A stretch of DNA of 48,664 bases from Fragilaria crotonensis (taxonomy: Eukaryota; Bacillariophyta; Fragilariophyceae; Fragilariales; Fragilariaceae). The number at the start of each line of letters is the position of its first letter. The first letter of the stretch is position 1. A program made the position numbers and the translations under genes. The stretch spans positions 1 to 48,664 of the forward strand of contig JAKSYS010000491.1 of the NCBI GenBank assembly GCA_022925895.1, written 5' to 3'. Shown here one piece after another: positions 1-11,203 of this stretch. The notes beneath the pieces were generated by a model. That model had not been told where the DNA came from. It searched no databases and saw nothing but the letters and a program-made list of their open reading frames with translations.

Positions 1-775
1 GCTTGATTTGCTTGATCCATTTTGGCCAATACATTTTGTTGGCTATCTCAACTACCTTTTGTATGTTCTTCAAATTTCAAAGTGTTTTGGAAACTCTGCA
101 CTCAGGCAAATGCGACGGCCTCCTCAGAATTTGGTGGCGACGCCTTCGCGATTTCGACGGTGTTGGATGACTGGAACCAGATGCATTTTGGTCAACACAT
201 TTTGCTGACTATCTCGAGCCTTCATGACCATTCATGGAATTTCAAGTGTTTTGAAACGCCGCGACTCAGGTGATTGCGACGACCTCCTCGAATTCGGCGG
301 CGACGGTCTCGCGATTTCGATTTTCAAGTTGGAAGCCTGGAACCAGATGCATGTTGGCCAACACATTTTGTTGGCTATCTCGGACGACTCTCATGACTGT
401 TCATGGAATTTTGAAGTGTTTTGGAAACGCCGCACTCAGGCAATTGCGATGGCTTCCTCGGAATTCGTGGCGACGTCTTCTTGCGATTTCGATTTTCGTT
501 GATGCCTGGAACCAGATGCATGTTGGCCGACACGAAACGCCGCGACTCCGGTTAATGCGACGGCTTCCTCGGAATTCGGTGGCAACGTCGCCTTGCGATT
601 TCGATTTTCAGTTGGATGACTGGAACCAGGTGCATTTTGGCCGACACATTTTGTTGACTATCTCGGCGCCCCATGACCGTTCATGGAATTTCAAAGTGTT
701 TTGAAAACTCCACACGCAGGCAAATGTAACGGCCTCGGAATTTGGTGGCAACGCCTTCTCACCATTTCAATTTTC
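1..775. repeat. Diverged ~165-bp tandem repeat, about 4.5 copies
   Basis: The landmark GGCCAACACATTTTGTTGGC and its variants recur at about 24, 190, 356, 525 and 639. The spacing is about 166, 166, 169 and 114 bases, so one unit has lost roughly 50 bases. Other shared blocks are CTGGAACCAGATGCAT, TCATGGAATTT and CTCGGAATTCG. The array probably continues beyond the left edge of the window. The period is close to a multiple of three, so one frame stays open across several units (270-704), but there is no recognisable protein and copies differ by indels. I read it as satellite-like or as a decayed coding repeat. Confidence 0.8.
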
Positions 776-2144
776 AAGATTATATCAGAATGAAGGTTCA
801 CCATATATAGTTACTTTGCAACAGAGAAGACCACATATATAGTTCCTATGAAACAGACTTATCAACATATATAGTCATTACACAACAGGATAGTCAACAC
901 CAATGGCTTATCAGCATCATACAAATGTATTAGGTGATAACAAAACGTTAGCGTCTGTAACTATAAATGTTTTGTTTAACACCCCACATGTTTATGATAT
1001 GGTTTAAAGTAACCGTTTATTGTGTACTTAACATATTTGTTAACAAAAATATTTACATTGTCCAAATGCACAAGTCGTAGGCCATTATCCGGTAACCCTT
1101 AACATGTGAAAATTTAGTTAACAGATAGCACCTTCTGATGGCGTCGCCAATGCCTGCTAACAATGACATACTCATGGCTTTCAATGAAGCCATGGCCGAA
1201 CGACAAAGGTAGCCGCAGTAGTGATGAGTAGCCAATCTAGCTGTCCTTTTTGTAATGTCTAAGAGTTAGGAGAGGGACAACTGATAGACTCTACACGTTG
1301 CATCTCCGCACCAGTCAGGAGTGTTAGGAGTTAGGACTGGCATTTAGGTGCAGTCTACATGTGCATAGAAACACCGAACAATTGTACTGGTACCTACCGC
1401 TACTACTAGGAGTACTCCGAGAATAGCAATCAGTGATGGTACTTGTACCAGACAAGAGAAATTTCGAAGGAATCTGAGTTGTGAAATTTATCTTGTTTTT
1501 TCTAAAAAGAGGACATCAATTTTACACTGTAAATTACAGGAACAAATTTACACAAATCTTCGTAAGGTTACGGGTTCCGTACTGTAAACAATTAAAAAGA
1601 GGATCTCTCTATTGTCCGAAAATCCCGCTTTCGCAAATTAAAAAAGTCTTAATACAGTCGTTGGTTTGCTCCGTAACGTTCACTACTCGTTTTCCCCGCA
1701 CTTTTTGTGTCATATGCATATCATATGTGCTCCGTATGAAGGCCACACACACCATATGCAGCTTTACGCAACTGTGACGTTTCAGATCACCCCGTACACT
1801 CTTACTGTATACTGTATACCTATTACTGCGTACTGCATACTGCGTACAGCATACCTATTATCGAATACCGGTGCCGTACTGCATTACCTACTCCAGTATT
1901 TACATCTACCACACGATAGTCACACGATTAGCATTGCAGTACAGTTGGTAGCGCTGGAGGCATTGGAGTGAGTGTGAGTGCTGAGATGCGTTGAGAAAGT
2001 GCACATTTGTGGAGACTGGAGTGTGTTCCATTGCAATTTGTTGCACCGATTGAGAAGCCTGGCAATCTACTCGAGTACTCTGCAGTACAATCCAGCAGTC
2101 TATTATAGCAGTAACAACAACCACAACAAGGAAGAATAAGAGAC
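776..2144. other. Intergenic spacer
   Basis: No convincing gene is visible. The motif ACATATATAGT occurs three times between about 800 and 870 with 35-40 base spacing. A stretch of short TACTG/GTATAC repeats lies at about 1795-1865. The last 150 bases are A-rich and lead into the start codon at 2145, so they probably hold the 5' UTR and promoter of that gene. The short open frames here are not supported by composition or homology. Confidence 0.6.
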
Positions 2145-3548
2145 ATGAGTGGCTTCAACTCCTCAAGAACCTACGGTCCACTCTGGCGATTACTTGATAT
2201 TCCAGATGAAGCCGTCGTCCACATGATGGAAACATCGTTGCGTCGAGCAGGAGTTTATTCGTTGGATGATCTCGCCTTTCTTTCAACCAAGGATGTCGAT
2301 TTTCCACCCACTGTCAAGCCTGTCTTTGTACGCAAGTTTAGAACCATTTGCGAGTATTATGCTCTTGGGCATAAACTATCTGAGAACTCGACAATGCAAG
2401 ATGTATTGATCCAAATGAATCCAAGACTACGGGCCAATCAAGCACGATCACATGCACCTGCGCCAATCCCTACACCAGTCTACGCGCCTCCATCTCCACC
2501 TCCTCCTCCGCCACCATCACCACCGCCGCCACCACCGCCGCCACCTCAAACGCGTCCCAATCGACACTTGAACGTTGTCATCATTGGGGACTGTGCTCCC
2601 TATCAACCTGGTTGGGAACATTTGCAACAATTCTCACTCATTACATCATGCCGCATACACTCCATTATCAATTCTGGTCGTACGGATGAGAGTCTCCTTA
2701 TTCAATGTCGCACTCGAAACATTCGATTGCATACTAAAATATCGGATCTCTCAGTACCCCAACCAAACTTGTTCATTTTGGGATCCACACGTCTTCATGA
2801 TGTCTTTCAAATCATGGATCTCTTCCATCCACCCTCGGCACTACTCCTCGACCTTCCCGGAACCATTACTCACAAATCCTCACAAGCACTGCAGGCATGT
2901 TCCAACGACCACGCCTGTCCCATTTACTTGAATTTACCCCGCGTCGTGGCCCCGTACGTACAACGAACATTAAATGTTGCATCCAGCATGGAACCCAAAG
3001 TCACGTGGTATCACAAACAAGACATTGCCTTGGCGCACATGGCAGAAGTCTTTTCGCGCGGTCGACTGCTCCACACGACGGCCCTCGACGAGATGGTCAT
3101 TTGTGTCATGTACTTTGTGTCAAACTCGAATCGGTCGCACGGTGGCAAGTCAATCCAGGTCTGACGGAACGACGGACTATTGATGGAATTACCGATTTCA
3201 TTCTGTGCCGCCTTTTGTGTTTACACCCATTCGGGCGTTCAAGTGAGTGTCGTGGTGGATCGGAATGCACCCGTCGCGGCGTGTTTGGGTGTTGTGGCCG
3301 ATGATCAAGGACGAGTCCTACAACAATTTGATCATTTTCATGGCAATTGTGATTTGAAATTGAAACGGCGGTTGGTGCGAAGTCTCATGGACGAATCGAC
3401 CGAAATATTGCCTTCGATACGTATGGGCATTGAAGCATTGCGGTTGGCAGAAATGGCGGAAAAACATCTCAACAAGCTCTATGACGAGTTGACCAAGCCA
3501 GAAAAGAAAGGCACCGGCTTGTTGCAAATGTTGTCGAGAGGGAAATAA
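2145..3548 (+). CDS. Gfo/Idh/MocA-like oxidoreductase with SAM-like and poly-proline N-terminus
   Basis: Predicted 433 aa from two exons, 2145-3141 and 3244-3548; removing the intron 3142-3243 restores a single frame past the in-frame TGA at 3162. Residues about 12-75 look like a small helical SAM-like fold. Residues about 100-135 are a run of prolines. After that comes a Rossmann-like segment beginning NVVIIGDC, in which the usual GxGxxG loop is degenerate. The last exon ends in a helix (GIEALRLAEMAEKHLNKL) typical of the C-terminal end of Gfo/Idh/MocA enzymes. The family normally uses NAD(P) to oxidise sugars or related alcohols; the degenerate loop makes activity here doubtful. The donor (GTGGCA) is weak, so the intron is inferred from frame and from the acceptor TTCAAG. 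It lies tail to tail with the lactonase gene. Confidence 0.6.
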
Positions 3549-3892
3549 TAAATGACGCCGTGATTAAGTTTTGCACGTCGTCGCTATGCTCGCCTTGTCG
3601 TTCGCACAAGGTTTGTGACTTGTTGCAAACACCATTGGAAGACCCTGTACGTTTGGTTCATCCTGCCAGCGACAATCGCAGCAGGGAATGGTGATGATGC
3701 AAGCTCCGTCAATACCTGGTTGTTGGTGTAGCTACTGCAGCTTTGAAGACAAACCTCATGACATCCAAATTGTATAAACTGTAATTACTACTTTTACGTT
3801 TGCTTCCATCTATTTCCACCTCTTGAAAATTAAATAATCGTGTATCTGCGCATTATAGTCTCCACCTCTAGTCTCTTCCGGTCGTTGACATC
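3549..3892. other. Convergent intergenic spacer
   Basis: This region separates the 3' ends of two convergent genes. It presumably holds both 3' UTRs. No other gene or clear repeat is visible. Confidence 0.6.
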
Positions 3893-5765
3893 TCATGCGC
3901 GAACAGTCAAGCCGGTGAGCTGAGCTCTCAAATCCTCCACTTGACGAAGAGCTTCGGCAAGCTGCTTTTGGAGTGCCTCAGTGTCATTGACGGCCATGGT
4001 GCTACCATCTGACTCATCCAAATCAGAATCGAGACGATCAGGTCTCATCATGGAATTGATTCCACTCAAGGTACTGGGTACTTTCATCGATTCTTGAGCG
4101 ACACTGCCGCGGGCATGTGGTCACTGTCGCGGATTGGGCAGCTGCAAATGAAATTGGGCGATGGACACGATATTCGTGACCAGTATACTTGAGTTCACCT
4201 GAACTTAGGTTGAAAGAGAACACAGCGACAGAGTCAGTGTCCTGGTTCGCCAACAAGGAACTGTCCAGAAGAGTCAAACTGAAAGTGGCGAGGTGTTTCT
4301 CCGCGCGTATGATAGTATCCCACGAGACCCAGCTGGCCGCGATTGGGGCCCTTCGTTCTGACGCGGAAGATTGCGATAGACTCATGACCACGGTTTGAGA
4401 CAATGACGAAGCGACCGTTCTTGTGAACGCAGATACGTCCACAGGTATTCATTGTGGTACTAAAAGCAGCGGGGATTGTCTTGATGGACTGAATCAACCT
4501 CAGGGTTGTGCGCCCCTTGAAACGTTCCATTGGCTCACCATTTTCAGCCGCAAGATTGATTTCTTGAAGTAACTGACGATCAACCGCAAACACTGCAATC
4601 TGGAAAAATCAAAGTGTGAGAATATTTGTTTCACGAAATAATTTTAAATAATGGGAAGGGTGCAACAGACGACTCACCGTTGAACTCAGTTCATTGACAA
4701 CATAACCGATATCCAAAGTTGATGGAACTCAAAATAACGGGGTCCATCTGCATGTCCAGTGCAAAGACCACTAGGCATAATGTTGAGTTCTAAATCAATG
4801 GATCCAGTTTTCTTGTTATAGAAGAACTCGAATCAAATCTTTTCCCAAGTCTGGAACGTAGGCGACAGTGCCGACAAAAGGATCGAGTACCAGCGCATGA
4901 GAATGTGGATCAGCTTGGCGTGCCTTGATAGTGCTGTCGTCATTGTGAGAATGGTTCACCCCACCCTTCTTCTTGGGTGCTGCCTTCATGTCCTTTCCTT
5001 CGTTAGGGTCGTAAATGGAATGGATGGGGCCGGCAAAATTTCCAGTCCTGGGATCTAACGGGACGACAGCAAGCGTCGAGTTCCAGTAATTGACAACCAG
5101 CATATTCTTCTGTCCGTGATCGAGAGTAAGGTAGCATGTCGAAGTGCCTCCGGCATCAACTTGGCCTATTTTTTCGAGTTGGCCCTCCACGCCGAGTTTA
5201 TACGCAACGACTTGACCATTTTCGAGGCAGTTTTCGGTGCATGTGTCTGCGTCGGAGTGTTTTCGAATTGTCGAAATTCGTGAGCAAGAAGTTTCAACAG
5301 ATGGATCAAGTTTATCGAACTAACGACAGCGACACTTACAGACAACGTCAAGTTTGGGATGAAAGCGAGAAAAGGCCGGGTTCATGACATCTTCCTTGTT
5401 TCCAAACTTATTGAGAAGCAACATGCTTCCGTCAGAAGGGTGAAAGCGAAAGACGTAGATGCACTGCTTGGCTTGAGTTCCTCGTGGGCCGTGAGCTAAG
5501 ATCGAGAGGAGAAAGGGTGAGTGATATGCTCATAGGATCATTGTAGTGTTAACGTGTAACATCAGGTAGTCAGTTACTCCGTAGCAGTTGAATTACCATC
5601 CGCGATTTAACATATCCTGCGAAATCGTTGAAGCTTACCGAGTTTGTCGAAATCCGAGTACGACGTCACAAAGAAGAGTTGATCGGCACCATCCTCCATA
5701 GAATCCTGAGGGAGAATGACACCGCTGTCACTTGAGTTCGTCGTCAAGGAGCGAAGTAGCTGCAT
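3893..5765 (-). pseudogene. Seven-bladed beta-propeller lactonase-like gene with five frame breaks
   Basis: Four exons (5765-5639, 5495-5340, 5246-4678, 4599-3893) with good GT-AG sites encode a 6-phosphogluconolactonase/carboxymuconate-cyclase type propeller (lactonase family). Typical blade motifs are visible: IYVFRFHPSDGS, NPAFSRFHPKLD, NGQVVAYKL, ADPHSHALVLDP, VPDLGKDLIRV, GYVVNELSSTV and NQDTDSVAVFSF. After the propeller (SPNFIC) there is an acidic tail ending in a short coiled coil rich in LRxxEDLRAQL. The frame is broken near 4823, 4721, 4250, 4164 and 4112, each time by one base. With all five corrected the length is 1,560 nt (519 aa). Protein-level conservation between breaks is high, so the gene is either very recently dead or the consensus has errors. 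The start ATG at 5765 is the first in frame. Confidence 0.7.
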
Positions 5766-6060
5766 GGAAAAAACGAAATGGAGTAGATCGAAATCTGTTT
5801 TTATGGGTAAATGGTTTTTGGATGTTGCTCTGTGTAATCTTCGACAACGTTTGTGGCACAGAGCAGTCCTTTCACGCCAAAGAACTTGTATGTACTGCTA
5901 GTAGAGTACTAGTAGGTACAGGCACGTAGTGATACTTCCGTTAAACGTGAGTTGCAGTTTTGTGTTCTGCGAAGAAGTAACAAATCAAAGCAGGTCGTAG
6001 CAAAATCGTGCGGAGAAGGCCAACTGCAACCTGTTTCTGAAGGATGACACCCCGCTTTCG

Positions 6061-6073
6061 ATTGGCTGACGTC
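6061..6073. promoter_or_regulatory. CCAAT-type and CRE-like (TGACGTC) element
   Basis: ATTGGCTGACGTC places an inverted CCAAT box directly next to a palindromic bZIP site. It lies about 300 bases upstream of the lactonase start. TGACGT elements are known bZIP sites in diatom CO2/cAMP-responsive promoters; function here is inferred only from the motif. Confidence 0.3.
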
Positions 6074-6872
6074 GAAGTTCTATTATTATACTAATCGGAT
6101 TACCTAGCATGAATCAAGTCCCGGCCCGAACAACGGCCCGAAAACGAAAAAGTTAGCTCAATAATTCCAGAATAAATACCGTCATTTACCGGACGTTCCG
6201 TGATATGAGTTGACGTTGGCGAAGAGCGCAAGAATTGAGGACACTAAATGTCACATAGAGGCCGGAATCGTGAAGGTCGAGTTGTCATCGTCGTTCGGGG
6301 TCATATCTATCGGCGAGGGTACTATTGATTATTGATAGAGTGCAACTCGATGAAGTTCAAGCAAAAACAAGAGTCATGTTCCTCGGACGCTACAGTAGTA
6401 GCGTCGTCTATTTCTGTATCGTCAATGACAAGCGGAAACGCACCTGAGCGTGTTCTCTGGTCACGGGTACCGGTACAAATAATCTGCGCATGGAAGACCT
6501 TTTTCAAAACAAGTGTTCCCACCAGATGGCAACCGTTGAGACAAAATACTGGTTACTGGTACGAGGAAGTTGAGTACTGGACTACCCGGTACCCGATTAG
6601 TAGTACAGATAAAAACCAAGCACCGTGTCTGCTTTTGCTAATATGTTGCACTGTGTACAGCTGTAGAAATTAGAAATGAGTGTCAAAAGCGGTCCAGAGT
6701 CCAGAGTTCAGAGTCATGACTCGCCCAATCATAGTGCATAGTACAAGTACCAGAATAACTACTACTACTACTAGCTACGATAGCAGTCATGGTCAGAATT
6801 ACATGAGCATGCCATCTGCCATCTGCCATCTGCACTTTTTGTACTCAACCTGAGTACCACAACGATACGACT

Positions 6873-6885
6873 ATATATGACGTAA
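6873..6885 (+). promoter_or_regulatory. TATA-like plus TGACGTAA element
   Basis: ATATATGACGTAA preceded by CT sits about 200 bases upstream of the acid phosphatase start codon. It could combine a TATA-like box with a bZIP half-site. The evidence is motif similarity only. Confidence 0.25.
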
Positions 6886-7084
6886 TTGTCCATCGATCAC
6901 AAATTCGCAACTTTCGGATCTTCTTTCCACGAAAACGCCGGCAGAATGGCCTGAGCCGTCAAGCGGCAATTCAACAAATGCGAAATCACTCTCTTCTTCG
7001 TTGTTCACAAGTCCGGCTTGTTCAGCTTTGTAAAGGTCAGACCCGAAGTTCGAACAAATTCAAATTCAGCAAACGACACCGACC

Positions 7085-8542
7085 ATGTCACTTCACTTCG
7101 TTCCCATCGCCACAATATGTGTGCTGCTATCGGCATCTCTAGCAGTCGCAATTCCCGAACTTATACAGGTTCAAGTCATTACCTGACACGGATCGCGTAC
7201 CGCGCTCGAAAAGAAAGGATCAACTCTGGTGGAAACAACAAATCCCATTCTGACCCCCTTGGGAGAATTGCAACACTACAAACTAGGGACTTGGTTGCGA
7301 CAACGTTATGCCGTTGATGTTCCGTTACTGGGCGATTATGTCGCAACTCATGTGCGCTTTGAATCCTCAGATTTAGAACGTACCATTTCATCGGCAAACT
7401 CGCTCACTTTGGGGCTTTATCCTCCTGCCAATCGGACATCCAAAGATAGCTTGTTGCCATCCAATTTATACCCAGGCATTCCAATCTACATGAAGGGCAC
7501 TCGCAATGACATATTCATCCGCGCCTATGACAAGTGCCCCGCCTATCTTGACGCTTTGGCCAATCTATACGCGAACGATTCCTGGAAAACGTTGGAGGAC
7601 GACCACCGGCCGTTGTTAGACAACCTAGGTCAGGTTGCTGAATTTCAGCCGTATGTCAATGATGAAGGCTACGTACCTCTCAGTGACGTATGGAATGTGT
7701 TTGATTTGATAAATGTGGCGAAAACAGAATGTGCCGCTGCAACCACCACCAATGACACGGATTGCGAGTTTGACCCCCTGGATGACGACACTTGGTTGGA
7801 ACTTCAAACGATCACCCATCTGGCTGAATTTCAGCGGTATTCCAACACGACCGCGGGAGATTTGCTGGGAGGCAACCTCTTGCTTCAAATTCATCAACGC
7901 ATGGGAGGCAGTACCAGTGGCTTCAGTCCAGGAACAAACGCATCCGATGTCAAAGGCTTTCGCAAATTTTTTCATTACTCGGCACACTATCCGACTATTT
8001 TGTCGGTATTTGCAGCGCTGAATGTATTACCACCGTCCAATGAAGTTATTCCCGGGTATAGCGATGCCTTGATATTTGAATTGTACAACGATACTGAAAC
8101 AGGAGTGTACTCGGTAAACATGCTGTACAAGGAAGCTGATTTGCCAAATGCAACGACTGTTCGCTTTCCAGAAGGACCTTGTCAGGGAGCATCTAGCTGT
8201 TCCTTGGGCGATTTTACACAACTTTTGTCCACGATGAGTTTCACATCGCTGGAAGAATGGTGTGGCCAATGCGAAAATGAGTCTGCTGACGTGTGTCTCG
8301 AGGTCAAACTCGATGCACTGTCACCACGAGATACTACAACAGCATCTGCTGGTTCGGCGACTTGTTCCATCTCAGTTGGGCCATTGATTGTAGCACTCTT
8401 CGGGGGAATTGCACTTGGCGTATTGATGTATGCTATTTTCCAAAAAGTGATGACTAAGAAAACTGCAAAGGATGTCGATATAGAAGCTATCGATCCTGAC
8501 AAACGCATCAGCTTGGACTCGTCTGATATAATAATAAATTGA
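7085..8542 (+). pseudogene. Histidine acid phosphatase, membrane-anchored, with TGA at the RHG arginine
   Basis: One uninterrupted frame of 485 codons except for TGA at 7184-7186 (codon 34). Residues 1-22 form a signal peptide (MSLHFVPIATICVLLSASLA). The next segment reads VQVIT-stop-HGSRTALEKKGS, where the family has RHGxR; the stop is one transition (CGA to TGA) from the catalytic arginine. Downstream are LTPLGELQHYKLG, a conserved histidine-phosphatase block, and YSAHYPTI at residues 299-306, where many relatives have HD; the aspartate is tyrosine here. A transmembrane helix at about 431-452 is followed by a basic then acidic cytosolic tail. The domain would lie outside the cell or in the lumen and hydrolyse phosphomonoesters. 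The rest of the frame is intact. A dead allele, a base error, or read-through/editing are the options. Confidence 0.75.
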
Positions 8543-8721
8543 AGGTGAAATTAAAATTCAGTTCATTTTAAAGATTTGTCAACGTAGGGTGCAAAAAATT
8601 ACCGTATTCGATTCTTACTATGTCAAACTGTATGTCATATATATTGGAGGACTATATAGCTATATAGTACAAATACATTTGACATTTTCAATTTAGTCCA
8701 ATTTTGTTTGCACTTTATTAC
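8543..8721. other. 3' flank of the phosphatase gene
   Basis: AT-rich and TATATAG-containing. It probably holds the 3' UTR and polyadenylation region. Nothing else is seen before the transposon. Confidence 0.5.
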
Positions 8722-8729
8722 CACAACAC
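8722..8729. repeat. Target site duplication, left copy
   Basis: CACAACAC directly abuts the left terminal inverted repeat. The same eight bases follow the right terminal repeat at 13961-13968. Eight bases is the duplication length made by hAT transposases. Confidence 0.85.
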
Positions 8730-8748
8730 CAGAGTCCTGCACTGGGTA
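8730..8748 (+). repeat. hAT left terminal inverted repeat
   Basis: CAGAGTCCTGCACTGGGTA is the exact reverse complement of 13942-13960. The CAGAG start fits hAT ends. Confidence 0.9.
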
Positions 8749-8892
8749 CCCATACCCAGTACCCACCCAGTACCCACCCATACCCATGGATAATGGGTGG
8801 GTATGGGCACGACCAACCAGTGGGTGGGTGGGTATGGGTGGTCCAAACTCCACTGCGCAAATCGTGGGTGGGTAATGGGTGGTCTAACCTGC
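8747..8892. repeat. Left subterminal TACCCA/GGGTGGGTA block, G-quadruplex-prone
   Basis: About 8747-8787 is a run of TACCCA and ACCCACCCA words, so the minus strand is G-rich. From 8791 the polarity flips to GGGTGGGTATGGG words. The segment 8822-8838 (GGGTGGGTGGGTATGGG) meets the strict four-tract G-quadruplex pattern. Bases 8791-8892 align directly, at roughly 80% identity by eye, with 13801-13900 at the other end. Subterminal repeats of this type commonly serve as transposase binding sites in hAT elements. Confidence 0.75.
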
Positions 8893-8997
8893 CCACACGA
8901 ATCGACCATTGCACTCCATTTCTCCAAGTATCCTGTATCCTGTAGCTAGTAGCCATAGGGCACTCCAGTACCATTTCCTAGTGTGGTGCAAGGCGCA

Positions 8998-10228
8998 AAT
9001 CAATGTTGATTGTCACAATCCCCAATTTAATTCATATTCTGTGTTCAGACTTGGAGTTGCAGAAAATAGTCCTATCAATGCTTCATTGGTGATATTGATG
9101 GCACCCTTGGATTGTATGTACTAAGCTTACTCATAGACTAGTACACAAATCAATGTGCCTCAATCCCAAAGAACAGCTTGTCCTGGGTGCCAAATTCCTT
9201 TGTAAATGCAAAATGTGAGGGCTGAAATGGAGATGCAAAAATGCAACTGTCAGGAATTATGAAGATTTTTGGTCGTAGTACTGACGGCAGCCATTGATTG
9301 CAATGGATATGCAAACTGATTGACTAGTGGGCAATTCAATGAGCAATTTGCAACTATAGCACATTTGATGCTTTCCATTAAATGGATGATATTCAGTAGG
9401 CAGACAGTGAGATAAAACAAAATTGTACTGGTGTGGGTTGCTTGGTGTGCATTGATTGTATTGCTTGATGGCATCCTTGGAAGCGCTTCACTTTCCAAGC
9501 TCATTGACTTCTTGAACAAGATTCAATGCATGATCCCAGAATGCAATAAAAATACTATGCAGAAATTCTCATTTTGGAAATGAAAACTAGCTGTCATCAT
9601 GATGGTTTCTTAAGTGTGTATTGGGTGTATTGACAGCACCCTTTGATTGTCAGTACTATCCATGCCCATCAACACTTGTTGAATTCAATGCACAAATCAA
9701 CACTTTGGGTGTGGGATCCTAGTTAAAGAGGTGCAAAATCTGTGGTCAACCTGGGAATTGGAAAGTTTTGGTCAATATTTGTTGAGTTTTTATTATGTGT
9801 GGTATTGATGACACCCATTGATGGTAACTGACTTCTGGTAAACTCAGTGCACAAGCAAATCCAGCACACTTGTTTACTTGGTGTAGGATCCGTGCTCAAA
9901 TGCAAAAACTGCGGTCAGCTATGGGCATGGAGAAATTATTCTGTCAGTGTTTGTTGTATTTTCTTTGGTTGTTTTGTTGACCCTTCTTGATTCTAACAAC
10001 TTTCAATACAAACTGACTGTTGCGCAAACAAGTATGCAAAACCCTGAGAGTACACAACTTTTGCAGATTGGGGGTTCCCACTTCAATTCATATTCTGTGG
10101 TCAGACTTGGAGATGCGGAAGATGGTCCTGTCAAAGTCTCTTTCAGTTGCATTGGTGATAATCATGACACCCTTGGATTTTTGTAGTGAGCTTACTTATT
10201 GGTTGAATCACAAGGCGATGCACAGCCA
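8998..10228. repeat. Diverged ~175-bp tandem units inside the transposon
   Basis: Several degenerate copies of a unit seen more cleanly to the right are recognisable. Shared words are TCATATTCTGTG, GATGGCACCCTTGGATTG, GCACAAATCAA, AAATGCAAAATGTGAGGGCTG and GGAGATGC. The copies become more similar towards 10200, as in arrays that grow from one end. No coding potential is seen; short open frames match the repeat, not a protein family. Confidence 0.65.
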
Positions 10229-11041
10229 AGCCCCAAATATACAGGGTGCAGAGTCCCCATTGTAATGAAAAATCTGAGGCTGCATTGGAGATGCAGAACA
10301 AATCTTCTGTCAAGGAATGTTGAGGGTGTATCAGAAATGTTTTTGACACCCTAGGATTTTGTAGTGAGCTTACTTGTTGGTTGAAAGGCAAGTCAGTGCA
10401 CAAGCCCCAAATATACAGGGTGCAGGGTCCCCATTGTAATGCAAAATCTGAGGGCTGCATTGGAGATGCAGAACAAATCTTCTGTCAAGGATTGTTAAGG
10501 GTGTATCAGAAATGTTTTTGACACCCTAGTTTTTTGTAGTGAGCTTACTTATTGGTTGAAAGACAAGATAGTGCACAAGCCCCAAATATACAGGCGGGGA
10601 CCCTTTGTAATGCAAAATCTGAGGGCTGAATGAAAGATGCAGAAAAATGTTCTGCCAGAGTTTGTCAAGTTTGCATTGATGATACCGGCATCCTTTGATT
10701 GGAGTGGGTATATATACCCATTGACTAGTGTGCAATTCAGTGGGTAATTTGCCACAATTGCCGATACAGGGTTTTTATTAATGAATATTCTGCAGTCAGA
10801 CATTAATATTCTGCAGAATTGTACTGTTGTATTTTGTTGAGTGTGTATGGATTGTATTGATGGCATCCTGAGATCCTTTCAACCTTTTTGCTCATTGACT
10901 TTCAATTATGATGCCAAAATGCGAACAAAAAATACACAAAAATGATCAATACTCAATGGATTTTGGATTTTTAAAAAATCCAAAACTGGCATTTACTCCA
11001 TCATCAAAAGCCTGAGACTCATTGGCTGAAGCTCCCGCAAC
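10229..11041 (+). repeat. Left arm of a giant inverted repeat
   Basis: It runs from AAGCCCCAAATATACAGGG to GAAGCTCCCGCAAC and matches the reverse complement of 11204-12042, about 95% by eye. The outer part contains tandem units whose landmark GCCCCAAATATACAGG recurs at 10230, 10404 and 10579 (174 and 175 apart). The inner part is single copy and includes GTGGGTATATATACCCATTG and an AATATTCTGCAG duplicate. Confidence 0.85.
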
Positions 11042-11203
11042 AATATTTGCTTTGGGAGTTAGTGTTGGTGTTAGCGACATAAGTTAATGTGAAATTTAGG
11101 ATGCGATCACATGTTATCTACTAGTGTTGTAGTCACACAAATCAGAAGTACTTTATGTTCTGAGCTTGTCAGTTGCACTATAACAACCCTAGCATTGACT
11201 TTC
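11042..11203. other. Loop between the inverted-repeat arms
   Basis: About 162 bases of unique sequence lie between the arms. It contains GTTAGTGTTGGTGTTAGC but no gene that I can recognise. Confidence 0.6.

Larger units (their letters stand above)
5766..7084. other. Divergent promoter region between lactonase and acid phosphatase genes
   Basis: This spacer of about 1.3 kb separates two divergent starts. It contains a CCAAT-type ATTGG fused to a TGACGTC element near 6061, a TATATATGACGTAA element near 6873, and scattered GTAC/TACTAG motifs. Small open frames around 6322-6673 overlap each other on both strands and show no protein signature. Confidence 0.5.

Noticed and set aside
1-775. CRISPR-like array
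   Set aside because: The units are about 165 bases without unique spacers, and the genome is eukaryotic.
1053-1971. Short open frames in the first spacer
   Set aside because: They overlap on both strands, and composition matches the surrounding AT-rich repeats.
5247-5339. Missing splice acceptor in the lactonase gene
   Set aside because: At first no AG was apparent near the expected exon edge, but CGACGCAG at 5247-5248 (minus strand) gives a perfect, conserved junction (VVYTCTEN).
7184-7186. TGA as a selenocysteine codon
   Set aside because: The family requires arginine at this position and a single transition explains the change. No SECIS-like element was recognised, although a structure search was not possible.
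8747-8892. TACCCA/GGGTAT repeats as an internal telomere array
   Set aside because: The words are irregular, switch strand in the middle, are not TTAGGG-type, and coincide with the ends of a transposon.
10143-10866. Open frames of 60-105 codons in the repeat region, mirrored at 11503-11720
   Set aside because: They are the same repeat read on both arms, have no domain, and are broken by small indels between copies.
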